Source: Agromyces soli (GTDB lineage: Bacteria; Actinomycetota; Actinomycetes; Actinomycetales; Microbacteriaceae). From it: a DNA stretch of 64,000 nt. The stretch is taken from assembly GCF_022811605.1 (NCBI RefSeq), contig NZ_CP094533.1:1550001-1614000 (forward strand). Reading direction: 5' to 3'. This document shows, one piece after another, positions 56,867-64,000 of the stretch (positions within the stretch are counted from its first letter, which is position 1; each line of letters begins with the position of its first letter). A model generated the notes under the pieces. The model had not been told where the DNA came from. It ran no database searches and worked only from the letters and a program-made list of their open reading frames with translations. A program made the translations under genes and the position numbers.

Positions 56867-57910
56867 TCAGCCCGCGGCTCGGGCGGCGACGGATGCCTCG
56901 AGCTCGGCGGCGACGGCCGACACCCGCTCCCCGGCGAGGGGCGGGTAGCAGACGCCTTCGACGCGATCCACGGCATCGGGCCACACCGCGCCGAACACCC
57001 CGGCTCCGTGCGCCGCGCCGAGCAGGGCGCCCACGAAGGCCGGCACGCTGTCGGACTCGCGGGCGAACAGCGTCGCGTTCGCGAGCGCCTGCTCGGGCCG
57101 CTCGCCGTCGGCGCGCAGCAGCAGGAAGGCGATCGGCAGCGTCTCGGGCGCGGTGCCGGGCTGGCTGTAGCGGCGCGGGTTCAGCTCGGCGAGCAGGCGC
57201 GGCAGCTCCAGGAGCACCGAGGCGGGGGCGAGCCGGGCGGCGGCGCGGAAGCCCTCGGCGAGCCAGGAGTCCGCGGGCACGAGCGCTTCGGCGTCGTCGA
57301 GCGCCTGAGCGATCGGCGCGCCGACGGCGAGCGCCGAGACCGCGGAGGCCATGCAGGCTGCGGCCCAGACGCCGTCGCGGGCGTGGGTGATCGAGGCCCA
57401 CTCGGTGGCGGCCTCGGCCGCGGCGGCCGGGTCGCCCGCGTGGAACAGGCCCCAGACGACGCCGGCGGCGACCGCGCTGTCCGAGGCGTCCGCGGGGCCG
57501 TCGTTGCCGGTCACCGGGGGGACGAGCCCGCGCTCGGCGTTGATGATGGCCGAGCGCTCGGCGATGCCGGTCCAGACGTCGTCGCCCGCGGTCAGCCGGC
57601 GCCACTCGGCGAAGCGGCCCGCCGAGGCATCCGCGGCTCCAGCCGTCGTGAGTGCGACGCGAGCCGCGAGCACGGCGGTCTCGGTGTCGTCGGTGGGGGC
57701 GAGCCTGGCACCGTCGACCGTCGTCGCGTCGAAGGGGAGCAGGGGCTTGGCGACCCGGGCCTCGTCGAGCTCGGCCGAGCCCGCCCAGAGCCGGCCGCGC
57801 ACCCAGGGCGAGCGCACGGCGCGGTGGTAGTCGGCGGCGAGCCCGATGGCGTCGCCGACGGCGAGTCCGAGGAGGGCGCCGTGGATGCGGTCTGCGCGGT
57901 CAGCCGACAC
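56867..57910 (-). CDS. ADP-ribosylglycohydrolase-family protein, copy 1
   Basis: 347 residues from GTG 57910. HGALLGLAVGDAIGLAADYH at the start and APTDDTETAVLAARVAL carry the family's metal-binding Asp/Thr residues; a later SDSVPAFVGALLGAAHGA replaces the usual DSDT-A-GxxGA-GA motif with DSVPA. The change in that motif suggests altered metal binding or substrate. Its start overlaps the end of copy 2 by 11 bases. Family members cleave ADP-ribose or other N-glycosides; here the sugar importer beyond the divergent promoter suggests small-molecule glycosides. Confidence 0.85.
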   Translation of the reverse strand: MSADRADRIHGALLGLAVGDAIGLAADYHRAVRSPWVRGRLWAGSAELDEARVAKPLLPFDATTVDGARLAPTDDTETAVLAARVALTTAGAADASAGRFAEWRRLTAGDDVWTGIAERSAIINAERGLVPPVTGNDGPADASDSAVAAGVVWGLFHAGDPAAAAEAATEWASITHARDGVWAAACMASAVSALAVGAPIAQALDDAEALVPADSWLAEGFRAAARLAPASVLLELPRLLAELNPRRYSQPGTAPETLPIAFLLLRADGERPEQALANATLFARESDSVPAFVGALLGAAHGAGVFGAVWPDAVDRVEGVCYPPLAGERVSAVAAELEASVAARAAG

Positions 57911-58907
57911 TGGAGGTCCTTTCGTCAGCAGGGGCGGCAGCGGCGGGGGAGCGCTCGAAGAGCCCGTCGGCGAGCTCGACCAGCTCGGTGCCCGCGGTCG
58001 CGAGGATGCAGCGGCCGTGCACGCGCACGACCTGCTCGCGCCACTCGACGGGCATCGCCTCGAAGCCGCACATCGCGCCGGCCAGCGCGCCGTTCATGGC
58101 CGCGATCGTGTCCGAGTCGCGGCCGATGTTCACGGAGGCGATGACGGCGTCGACGAAGTCGCCCTTCGCCGCCTCGTAGAGGCCCATCGCGAGGGCGAGC
58201 GCCTCCGGGGCGGCGTCGGCCCAGGGGTAGTGGAAGAGCGAGATCTCGCGGTAGAGCTCCGGCGCGGCGTCCTCGGCCCGTTCGTAACGGGCGCCGATGG
58301 CGAGCGCGCGGGCGACGAGGCGTCCGGTCCACGAGTCGGCGGGCAGCGCCGCGACGACCGCGTCCACGACCTCGCGGTGGGAGCCGGCGACGAGCGCGGT
58401 GGCGACGCCGGCGGCGACGGCCTCGGCCGCGTAGACGCCGTCGACGGCGTGGCTGACGCTCGCGTCGATCCGGGCGAGGCGGCGCGCCTCGGCGGGGTCG
58501 CCGGCGGCGAGGATGCCGATGGGGGCGACCCGCATGGCGGCGCCGTCGCTCCACCGCTCGTAGTTGCGCAGGCCGGTGGCCGGCGGGCGGAGGCCCGCGG
58601 CGAGGTTCGCGATCGCGACCATCTCGCTGAAGCCCGCGCCGGCGAAGCCGCCCTGCTGCTCGGCGACGGCGGCGGTCCAGGTGGCGGCGACGTCGTCGGC
58701 GGTGAGCTCGAAGCCGTGCGCGAGCAGCGACTGGCCGGTGAGCACCGCGTACTCGGTGTCGTCGGTGCCGGCGGCGTCGGGCAGGAGCCCGGTGACCCGG
58801 CCGAAGCGGCGGGCGATCTCCTCGATGGTCATGCCCTCGGTGGGCGCGCCCATGGCATCGCCGATGGCGAGACCGATGAGCGCTCCGCGAGCTCGATCGC
58901 GGCTCAT
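57900..58907 (-). CDS. ADP-ribosylglycohydrolase-family protein, copy 2
   Basis: 335 residues from ATG 58907 (GGAAACGG upstream; ATG 58919 is possible). ARGALIGLAIGDAMGAPTEGM, AGTDDTEYAVLTGQSLL and the intact RDSDTIAAMNGALAGAMCG motif supply the metal ligands of the dinuclear Mg site. It is first in a two-gene leftward operon with copy 1. A TAGACA-16-TATAGT promoter (58968-58941) and a LacI-type operator half just after it indicate that it is controlled together with the divergent sugar-importer operon. Confidence 0.9.
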   Translation of the reverse strand: MSRDRARGALIGLAIGDAMGAPTEGMTIEEIARRFGRVTGLLPDAAGTDDTEYAVLTGQSLLAHGFELTADDVAATWTAAVAEQQGGFAGAGFSEMVAIANLAAGLRPPATGLRNYERWSDGAAMRVAPIGILAAGDPAEARRLARIDASVSHAVDGVYAAEAVAAGVATALVAGSHREVVDAVVAALPADSWTGRLVARALAIGARYERAEDAAPELYREISLFHYPWADAAPEALALAMGLYEAAKGDFVDAVIASVNIGRDSDTIAAMNGALAGAMCGFEAMPVEWREQVVRVHGRCILATAGTELVELADGLFERSPAAAAPADERTSSVG

Positions 58908-58913
58908 CCGTTT

Positions 58914-59049
58914 CCACATCGTTTTGCGTGCATGCTGGCCACTATAGGCGACCGGCTCACCCTGTCTAGTCCTGGATTTCCCGGGCGCATTGACAAGCAG
59001 GCGAAGATGACGGATGCTTGCTCTCGTCAAATACGCAAAACGTTATGCG
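58914..59049. promoter_or_regulatory. divergent promoters with two LacI-type operators
   Basis: CGCAAAACGTTATGCG (59034-59049) is a near-perfect palindrome with a central CG. The inverse copy on the other side, read as CGCAAAACG from 58928 to 58920, matches 12 of 16 positions. Leftward promoter: TAGACA (58968-58963), 16 bases, TATAGT (58946-58941). Rightward promoter: TTGACA (58990-58995), 17 bases, GATGCT. Each operator falls just downstream of a -10, fitting repression of both arms by the LacI protein at 59067. Confidence 0.7.
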
Positions 59050-59066
59050 GACAGGGAGGTCGGCAC

Positions 59067-60092
59067 GTGACGCAGAAGTCCGGCATCGCCGCGGTCGCCG
59101 AGACCGCCGGGGTCAGCGTGTCCACCGTCTCGCAGGTGCTGAGTGGCAACCGCCCGGTCAGCGAGGCGACGCGCGCCAAGGTGAACGCCGCCATCGCCGA
59201 GCTCGGCTACACCCCGCATCCCGGTGCCCGAAGCCTGCGCAGCCGCCGCACCGAGTCGATCGCCCTGCTCGTGCCCGACATCACGAACCCGTTCTATCCG
59301 CTCGTCGCCGTCGGCATGCAGGACGTGCTGCTGCCCGCCGGCTACCTGCTCTCCATCCTCGACGCCGGCAGTCAGTCGGGCACCGGGCGCCTGCTCGGCC
59401 ACGTGCTCGAGCGCCGCTTCGACGGCATCGCGCTGCACATCGACGGGCTCTCCGACGCCGACCGTGCGCGACTCGCCGAGTCGGGCACCCGCGTCGTCGC
59501 GCTCGGCCGCGACATCGGCATCGAGGGCAGCGACTACGTCGAGTCCGACGACGCCGGCGGCTTCGCGAAGCTCGGCGAGCACCTGCTCGGCACCGGCCGC
59601 CGCCGCATCGGCTTCATCGGCGGCGAGGAGGAGTCCGACCCCTCGCGCCTGCGGCTCGGCGGCCTCCGCCAGGCGTTCGCCGGCGCCGGGCTCGGCTACG
59701 ACGACGCGGCGACCGTCTTCACGAGCTTCACCCGCGACGGCGGCCGCGACGGCATCGCGGCGCTCTACGAGCGCCGCACGGACTGGGACGCGATCGTCTG
59801 CGCGAACGACCTCATCGCGATCGGCGCGATGGACGAACTGCGCCGGCGCGGCCTCAGCATCCCCGCCGACGTCGCCGTCACCGGCTACGACGACATCGAC
59901 GCCGCCGCGCTCGTGCACCCCAGTCTCACCACCGTGGAGAACCCCGCCCGCGAGATCGGCCGCACCGCTGCCCGACTCCTGCTCACCCGGCTCGCCGGCG
60001 ACGGCGACGACGCCCCGACGCAGCACATCACGCTGTCGACGCGGCTCGTCGTGCGCGACTCCACGACCTCCCCCATCCCCCAGGAAAGGTAA
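59067..60092 (+). CDS. LacI-family transcriptional regulator
   Basis: 341 residues from GTG 59067 with GGGAGGT upstream. HTH: SGIAAVAETAGVSVSTVSQVLSGNRPVSEATR in two helices plus GYTPHPGARSLRSRR hinge, then the sugar-binding core (LLVPDITNPFYPLVAVGMQD, RRRIGFIGGEEESD, DAIVCANDLIAIGAM). It leads the sugar-importer operon and should control both that operon and the divergent glycohydrolases through the operators at 58914-59049. Confidence 0.94.
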   Translation: MTQKSGIAAVAETAGVSVSTVSQVLSGNRPVSEATRAKVNAAIAELGYTPHPGARSLRSRRTESIALLVPDITNPFYPLVAVGMQDVLLPAGYLLSILDAGSQSGTGRLLGHVLERRFDGIALHIDGLSDADRARLAESGTRVVALGRDIGIEGSDYVESDDAGGFAKLGEHLLGTGRRRIGFIGGEEESDPSRLRLGGLRQAFAGAGLGYDDAATVFTSFTRDGGRDGIAALYERRTDWDAIVCANDLIAIGAMDELRRRGLSIPADVAVTGYDDIDAAALVHPSLTTVENPAREIGRTAARLLLTRLAGDGDDAPTQHITLSTRLVVRDSTTSPIPQER

Positions 60093-60095
60093 GCA

Positions 60096-61445
60096 ATGCA
60101 CCAGAAGTCGAAGCGTTGGGGCGCCGCAGTGGCCCTCATCGCCGCCGGCGGCCTCCTCGCCGGCTGCGCCTCGTCCGGCTCGTCCGGCGACGTCACCTAC
60201 TGGTCGGCCTTCGTCTCGAAGGACACCGAGCGCTACTACCAGGAGCACTACGTCGACGCGTTCAACGAGCAGTCCGACGACACGAAGGTGAAGATGGAGG
60301 TGAAGCAGCTGCAGAACCTGGGCTCGCTCACCGACACCGCCGTCTCCGCCGGTCGCGGCGCCGACGTCGTCTACTCGGCCGGCCCCTCGAGCGCCCTCGG
60401 CTTCGCCTCGGCGAAGCGCATCGACGCGCTCGACGACTACGCCGCCGAGTACGGCTGGGCCGACAAGCTCCAGCCCTGGGCCTACCAGGCGAGCCAGGTC
60501 GACGGCACCCTCTACTCGGTGCCGGTCGAGTACGGCTCGATCGTCATGTACTACAACCCCGGCGTCTTCGAGGAGCACGGCTGGACCGTGCCGACCACGC
60601 TCGCCGAGTTCGAGAAGGTCGCCACCGAGGCGCAGGCCGCCGGCATGATGCCGGTCGGTGCGGGCAACAGCGGCTACCAGGCGCAGAGCGAGTGGTACCT
60701 CTCGGCGTTCCTGAACATGGCCGTCGGCCCGGAGAAGCTCTACCAGGCGCTCACCGGCGAGGCGAAGTTCACCGACCCCGAGTTCGTCGACGCGATCTCG
60801 CTCTTCCAGCAGCAGATCGACAAGAAGTGGTGGGGCGGCGGCAAGGACCGCTGGTTCACGAACACCGACACCGACCTGTTCACCGGCCTCGCCGACGGCA
60901 CCGTCGCGATGTACATCACCGGCACCTGGTCGTTCGGCGACGCGGGCCGCTACTTCGGCGAGGCGGCCGGCAACGACGCCGAGTGGGACTGGGCGCCGCT
61001 GCCGTCGCTGAGCGACGACGTCGCCCCCGGCGTCTACCCCATGGCGATCGGCACCTCGCTCTCGGTGAACTCCGCGTCGAAGCAGGCGGATGCCGCGGCC
61101 GAGTACATCGACTTCGTGATCGACGACCCGGCGCGCTCCTACGACTACCTCGCCGCGACCGGCCAGAACCCGCCGCCGCTCAGCGACATCGCATCGATGC
61201 CCGACACCGTCGACGAGCGCTCCGCCCGCCTCTACACCGAGGCGCCGGAGAGCGGGAACCTCGGCTACGCGAGCTGGACGTTCTTCCCCGCGGCGACCGA
61301 CACCTACCTGTGGTCGGAGTTCGACAAGATCATCACGGGCGACCTCACCCCGCAGGCCTACCTCGAGGGCCTGCAGAAGGTCTTCGACGGCGAGCTCGCC
61401 GCCGGCAAGGTGATCACCCCCTTCGAGCCGGTGCCGGGCGCGTGA
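60096..61445 (+). CDS. ABC transporter sugar-binding lipoprotein
   Basis: 449 residues; AGGAAAGG before the ATG, three bases after the LacI stop. Lipobox LLAGC near residue 24. Family 1 solute-binding layout: VDGTLYSVPVEYGSIVMYYNPGVFEEHGWTVPTTLAEFEKV in pieces, YITGTWSFGDAGRYFGE, and AAEYIDFVIDDPARSYDY. Such proteins bind mono- or oligosaccharides. Aromatic residues near YWSAFVSKDTERYY may stack on the ligand. No ATPase gene follows, so a shared ATPase from elsewhere must power the system. Confidence 0.93.
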   Translation: MHQKSKRWGAAVALIAAGGLLAGCASSGSSGDVTYWSAFVSKDTERYYQEHYVDAFNEQSDDTKVKMEVKQLQNLGSLTDTAVSAGRGADVVYSAGPSSALGFASAKRIDALDDYAAEYGWADKLQPWAYQASQVDGTLYSVPVEYGSIVMYYNPGVFEEHGWTVPTTLAEFEKVATEAQAAGMMPVGAGNSGYQAQSEWYLSAFLNMAVGPEKLYQALTGEAKFTDPEFVDAISLFQQQIDKKWWGGGKDRWFTNTDTDLFTGLADGTVAMYITGTWSFGDAGRYFGEAAGNDAEWDWAPLPSLSDDVAPGVYPMAIGTSLSVNSASKQADAAAEYIDFVIDDPARSYDYLAATGQNPPPLSDIASMPDTVDERSARLYTEAPESGNLGYASWTFFPAATDTYLWSEFDKIITGDLTPQAYLEGLQKVFDGELAAGKVITPFEPVPGA

Positions 61446-62365
61446 CCTCCGCGACCGCCAGGATCGGGGCGGGGCCGGCCGTGCGCCGGCCCCGCCGCCG
61501 GCGTCGCCTCGTGGCGTGGCTCTTCATCGCGCCGCTCGCGATCGTCAATCTGCTCGTGATCGGCGGTCCGGGGCTCTCCTCCCTGCTGTTCTCCTTCACC
61601 GACTGGGACGGCCTCGGCCAGGCCAACTTCGTCGGCATCGACAACTACGTCGAACTGTTCCAGAGCCCGAACGTGCTGGCCGCGATCTGGCACAACCTGC
61701 TCTGGACGCTCTTCTTCCTGATCGTGCCGATCAGCATGGCCCTGCTCGGGGCGTTCCTGCTCTCGCGGCTCCGCCGCGGCCAGGTGCTGTTCCGCACGCT
61801 GTACTTCATCCCGTACGTGCTCGCGACGATCGTGTCGGCCACCGTCTGGCGGCAGATCCTCAGCCCGGACGCCGGCATCGGCGCCGCGCTCGCGAACCTC
61901 GGCTTCGACGGCCTCGCCGGCGTGAACTTCCTCGGCGACCCGAGTCTCGCCCTCGGCTCCGTCGCGTTCGTCAACAACTGGCAGTGGTGGGGCTTCCTGC
62001 TCGTGCTCTTCCTCGCCGCGATGCAGGGGGTCAACCCGGCGCTCTACGAGGCGGCCCGGCTCGACGGCGCGAACGCGTGGCGGGAGTTCTGGCACATCAC
62101 GCTGCCCGGCATCCGGCCCACCCTGATGTTCCTCGTGCTGATGACCGTGATCTGGTCGTTCCTCGTCTTCGACTACGTCTACATCCTGACCCAGGGCGGC
62201 CCGGCCGGCTCGAGTGACGTCCTCGCGACCGTGCTCTACCGCACGGCGTTCTCGGAGCAGCGCGCGGGCTACGCCTCGGCCATGGCCATGCTGCTCTCCT
62301 CGATCAGCGCGGTCGTCGTCGCCGGCTACCTCATCCTCCGCAAGAAGCTCGATTGGGACGTGTGA
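61442..62365 (+). CDS. ABC transporter permease, MalF/UgpA type
   Basis: 307 residues, six membrane helices, GTG in a GTGA overlap. The first helix follows a basic start; FTDWDGLGQANFVGIDNYVELF and the EAA loop YEAARLDGANAWREFWHITLPGIRP in parts are typical of sugar permeases of the UgpA/LacF group. Works with the following MalG-type permease. Confidence 0.94.
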   Translation: MTSATARIGAGPAVRRPRRRRRLVAWLFIAPLAIVNLLVIGGPGLSSLLFSFTDWDGLGQANFVGIDNYVELFQSPNVLAAIWHNLLWTLFFLIVPISMALLGAFLLSRLRRGQVLFRTLYFIPYVLATIVSATVWRQILSPDAGIGAALANLGFDGLAGVNFLGDPSLALGSVAFVNNWQWWGFLLVLFLAAMQGVNPALYEAARLDGANAWREFWHITLPGIRPTLMFLVLMTVIWSFLVFDYVYILTQGGPAGSSDVLATVLYRTAFSEQRAGYASAMAMLLSSISAVVVAGYLILRKKLDWDV

Positions 62366-63282
62366 TCCGCGTGCAGACCGACACCCTCGCCGCCCCCGCC
62401 GCCTCGCGGCGTGCGGCTCGCGCCGCCGCGCGGCCCCCGCGCCGCGCCGGCTTCCGCCCGGACCACCGCCCCCGACGGCCGTTCAGCGTGCTCATCCTCG
62501 TGGTGCTCGCGTTCTACGCGACCGGCCCGCTCGCCGTGTTCGTCTTCAACTCGCTGAAGTCGCCCGCCGAGATCAGCCGTTCGCCGATCGGCCTGCCGAG
62601 CGAATGGCGCTGGGAGAACTTCGCCACCGCCTTCGAGGACGCGAACATGGGCCAGGGGCTCCTGAACAGCGCGATCATCGCGGTCAGCACGGCGCTCGGC
62701 GTCTGCGTGATCGCGAGCATGGCGGCGTACGCGATGACCCGGCTCGACCTGCCCGGCAAGAGCGCCTGGATCCTCTACATCCTGGTGTCCACCTCGGTGC
62801 CGATCCAGCTGTTCCTCGTGCCGCTGCTGTCCTGGTGGTCGACGCTCGGCCTCTACAACACCCAGTTCGGGCTCATCGTCATCTACTGGGCCGTGTACTC
62901 GCCGTTCGCGACGATGCTGCTGCGCTCGTTCCTGCTGACCATCCCGAAGGAGTACGAGGAGGCGGCCCGCCTCGACGGCGCCGGCGAGTGGCGCCTGTTC
63001 ACGCGGGTGATGGTGCCGATGATCTGGCCGGGCATGCTGACCGTCGCGCTCGTCGCCGGGCTGCAGGCGTACAACGAGTTCCTGCTCGCGGTGACGTTCA
63101 TCCAGGACAGCCAGCTGCTGCCGGTGTCGCTCTCGCTGTACTCGTTCCAGCAGTCCTACGCCGTGGACTGGTCGCTCGTGAGCGCGGCCGGGCTCATCAT
63201 GGCCGCGCCGGTGATCGTGGTGTTCCTGCTGCTGCAGCGCCGCTTCATCGAGGGCTACACGCAGGGCGGGCTCGCGAACTAG
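62362..63282 (+). CDS. ABC transporter permease, MalG/UgpE type
   Basis: 306 residues from GTG 62362 (GTGA overlap). NSLKSPAEISRSPIGLPSEWRWENFATAF, the helix AMAAYAMTRLDLPG region, and the EAA loop YEEAARLDGAGEWRLFTRVMVPMIWPG (in parts) identify the second sugar permease. The operon ends here with a hairpin after the stop and no ATPase, as is common in actinobacteria that use one MsiK-type ATPase for several importers. Confidence 0.94.
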   Translation: MIRVQTDTLAAPAASRRAARAAARPPRRAGFRPDHRPRRPFSVLILVVLAFYATGPLAVFVFNSLKSPAEISRSPIGLPSEWRWENFATAFEDANMGQGLLNSAIIAVSTALGVCVIASMAAYAMTRLDLPGKSAWILYILVSTSVPIQLFLVPLLSWWSTLGLYNTQFGLIVIYWAVYSPFATMLLRSFLLTIPKEYEEAARLDGAGEWRLFTRVMVPMIWPGMLTVALVAGLQAYNEFLLAVTFIQDSQLLPVSLSLYSFQQSYAVDWSLVSAAGLIMAAPVIVVFLLLQRRFIEGYTQGGLAN

Positions 63283-63283
63283 C

Positions 63284-63315
63284 GGGCCGCCCAGGAGCGG
63301 CGGGGCGGGCGGCCC
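63284..63315. terminator. GC-rich hairpin between convergent operons
   Basis: GGGCCGCCC (63284-63292) pairs with GGGCGGCCC (63307-63315) over a 14-base loop, directly after the permease stop and before the stop of mnhG on the other strand. No T tract follows, so confidence is moderate. Confidence 0.5.
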
Positions 63316-63343
63316 CGCGGCTCCGGCTGCGCGGCGGCGCCGC

Positions 63344-63691
63344 TCAGTCCTTCGCGTGCTCCTCGATGTCGCGGCCGAGTTCGTCCTCGATGAGCACGTC
63401 GCGCCGCACGTGGTCGGTGCGGTAGGCGCTGCGGCCGAGCATGTGCGCGGTCATCGGCTGGGTGAGCAGCTGGAACGTCATGATGAGAATGACGGTCGTG
63501 AGCACGCCCCAGGTGGGCACCCGCAGCACGATCGCGAGCAGCACCGCGGCGAGGCCGAACACCTGCGGCTTCGTGGCGGCGTGCAGTCGCGTGAGCACGT
63601 CGGGGAAGCGGACGATGCCGATGCCGGCCGCCATCGACAGGAACGCGCTCACGAGCACGAGCAGGCCGACGGCGACGTCCGCGGCGTTCAC
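63344..63691 (-). CDS. mnhG: Mrp-type Na+/H+ antiporter subunit G
   Basis: 115 residues, three helices. GIGIVRFPDVLTRLHAATKPQVFG is the MnhG/MrpG signature. A charged tail (RRDVLIEDELGRDIEEHAKD) follows helix 3. Its ATG overlaps the mnhF stop as ATGA. Part of the multi-subunit membrane antiporter that exchanges Na+ for H+ at high pH or salt. Confidence 0.94.
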   Translation of the reverse strand: MNAADVAVGLLVLVSAFLSMAAGIGIVRFPDVLTRLHAATKPQVFGLAAVLLAIVLRVPTWGVLTTVILIMTFQLLTQPMTAHMLGRSAYRTDHVRRDVLIEDELGRDIEEHAKD

Positions 63692-63960
63692 GAGGCGTCC
63701 TGCTTCGCCATGAAGCGGGCGATCGAGATCGAGCCGACGACCGCGAACATCGCGAGCACGAGCAGCACCACGAGGGTGTCGGTGTGCCGGTTGATCGCCA
63801 TCTCGGCGCCGAGGGCGCAGATCGCGATCGCGAGCAGCACGTCGGTCGCGAGGGCCCGGTCGAGGATCGAGGGACCGCGGATGATCCGGTAGACCGCCGC
63901 GATCGCGCCGATGCCGAACATCAGGCCCGCGATGATGGAGACGATGGTGAGGAAGGTCAT
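63688..63960 (-). CDS. mnhF: Mrp-type Na+/H+ antiporter subunit F
   Basis: 90 residues, three helices. YRIIRGPSILDRALATDVLLAIAIC is diagnostic of MnhF/MrpF, with the conserved Asp residues in helices 2. ATGA overlaps join it to mnhG downstream and to the partial gene upstream, so the operon is translated as a chain. Confidence 0.95.
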   Translation of the reverse strand: MTFLTIVSIIAGLMFGIGAIAAVYRIIRGPSILDRALATDVLLAIAICALGAEMAINRHTDTLVVLLVLAMFAVVGSISIARFMAKQDAS

Positions 63961-64000
63961 GCGTCCTCCTTCGGGGTGTGGTCGTGCGGTGCCTCCGCCG
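63957..64000 (-). CDS. partial gene upstream of mnhF, probably mnhE C terminus
   Basis: Only the last 13 full codons and the stop (63959-63957) are in the window. They read AEAPHDHTPKEDA, a hydrophilic tail. The ATGA overlap with mnhF and the usual order E-F-G in Mrp operons suggest mnhE, but no family motif is visible. Confidence 0.5.
   Translation of the reverse strand, partial: AEAPHDHTPKEDA

Overview
The window is one stretch of a very GC-rich genome with compact gene spacing, many GTG starts, 4-base ATGA/GTGA gene overlaps, AGGAGG-type ribosome sites and actinobacterial gene content (FadR/LacI/TetR regulators, DUF4383, DUF2871, a complete aerobic phenylacetate pathway, Mrp antiporter genes). 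This fits an actinomycete, most likely of the family Microbacteriaceae; the genus cannot be fixed from the sequence. No rRNA, tRNA, CRISPR array, phage gene or transposase was recognised. Interspersed palindromic repeats, however, are unusually visible.

Layout. 1-9,990: a partial LuxR regulator, two lipoproteins, an ABM-domain membrane protein, a decayed TMEM175-type gene, a DUF2975/XRE pair, an arginase-family enzyme, a membrane HExxH protein, a VanS/VanR-like two-component system next to a VanZ-like gene, and small hypotheticals. 10,051-13,066: an NCS1 permease with a zinc-ribbon tail, a RidA-family protein and a FadR-type regulator, with two operators in the divergent promoter. 13,177-18,116: membrane proteins, a glutaminase translationally coupled to an MFS exporter, and a second HExxH membrane protein sharing motif and spacing with the first.

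18,139-32,763 is the most unusual part. Six overlapping hydrolase or cupin genes plus a LacI regulator run leftward: a pyroglutamyl-peptidase-like protein, two CodA-like amidohydrolases, an allantoinase/dihydroorotase-like protein, an M29/NicX-like metalloenzyme and an AllE-like bicupin. Divergent from them is a peptide-type ABC importer with two binding proteins. Paired GGAACGTTCC operators lie between the arms. It looks like one regulated pathway that imports and dismantles a cyclic amide or N-heterocycle; the substrate is unknown.

32,866-39,259: an esterase, an acetyltransferase, a DEAD-box RNA helicase with a long Arg/Asp repeat domain and structured leader, and RecQ with a phosphoribosyltransferase-like tail. 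39,449-56,841: phenylacetate catabolism in two blocks (MHS transporter, paaJ-like thiolase, paaF, paaH, paaZ; then paaR, paaK, paaI and paaABCDE-paaG), joined by three PaaR-type operator boxes and separated by about 3 kb of unrelated, repeat-rich DNA. Two of the paa monooxygenase genes (paaB, paaD) carry palindromic or tandem repeat DNA in frame at their 5' ends. 56,867-63,282: two ADP-ribosylglycohydrolase-family genes divergent from a LacI regulator and a sugar-type ABC importer, with paired LacI-type operators. 63,344-64,000: the end of an Mrp Na+/H+ antiporter operon (mnhG, mnhF, and the tail of the preceding gene).
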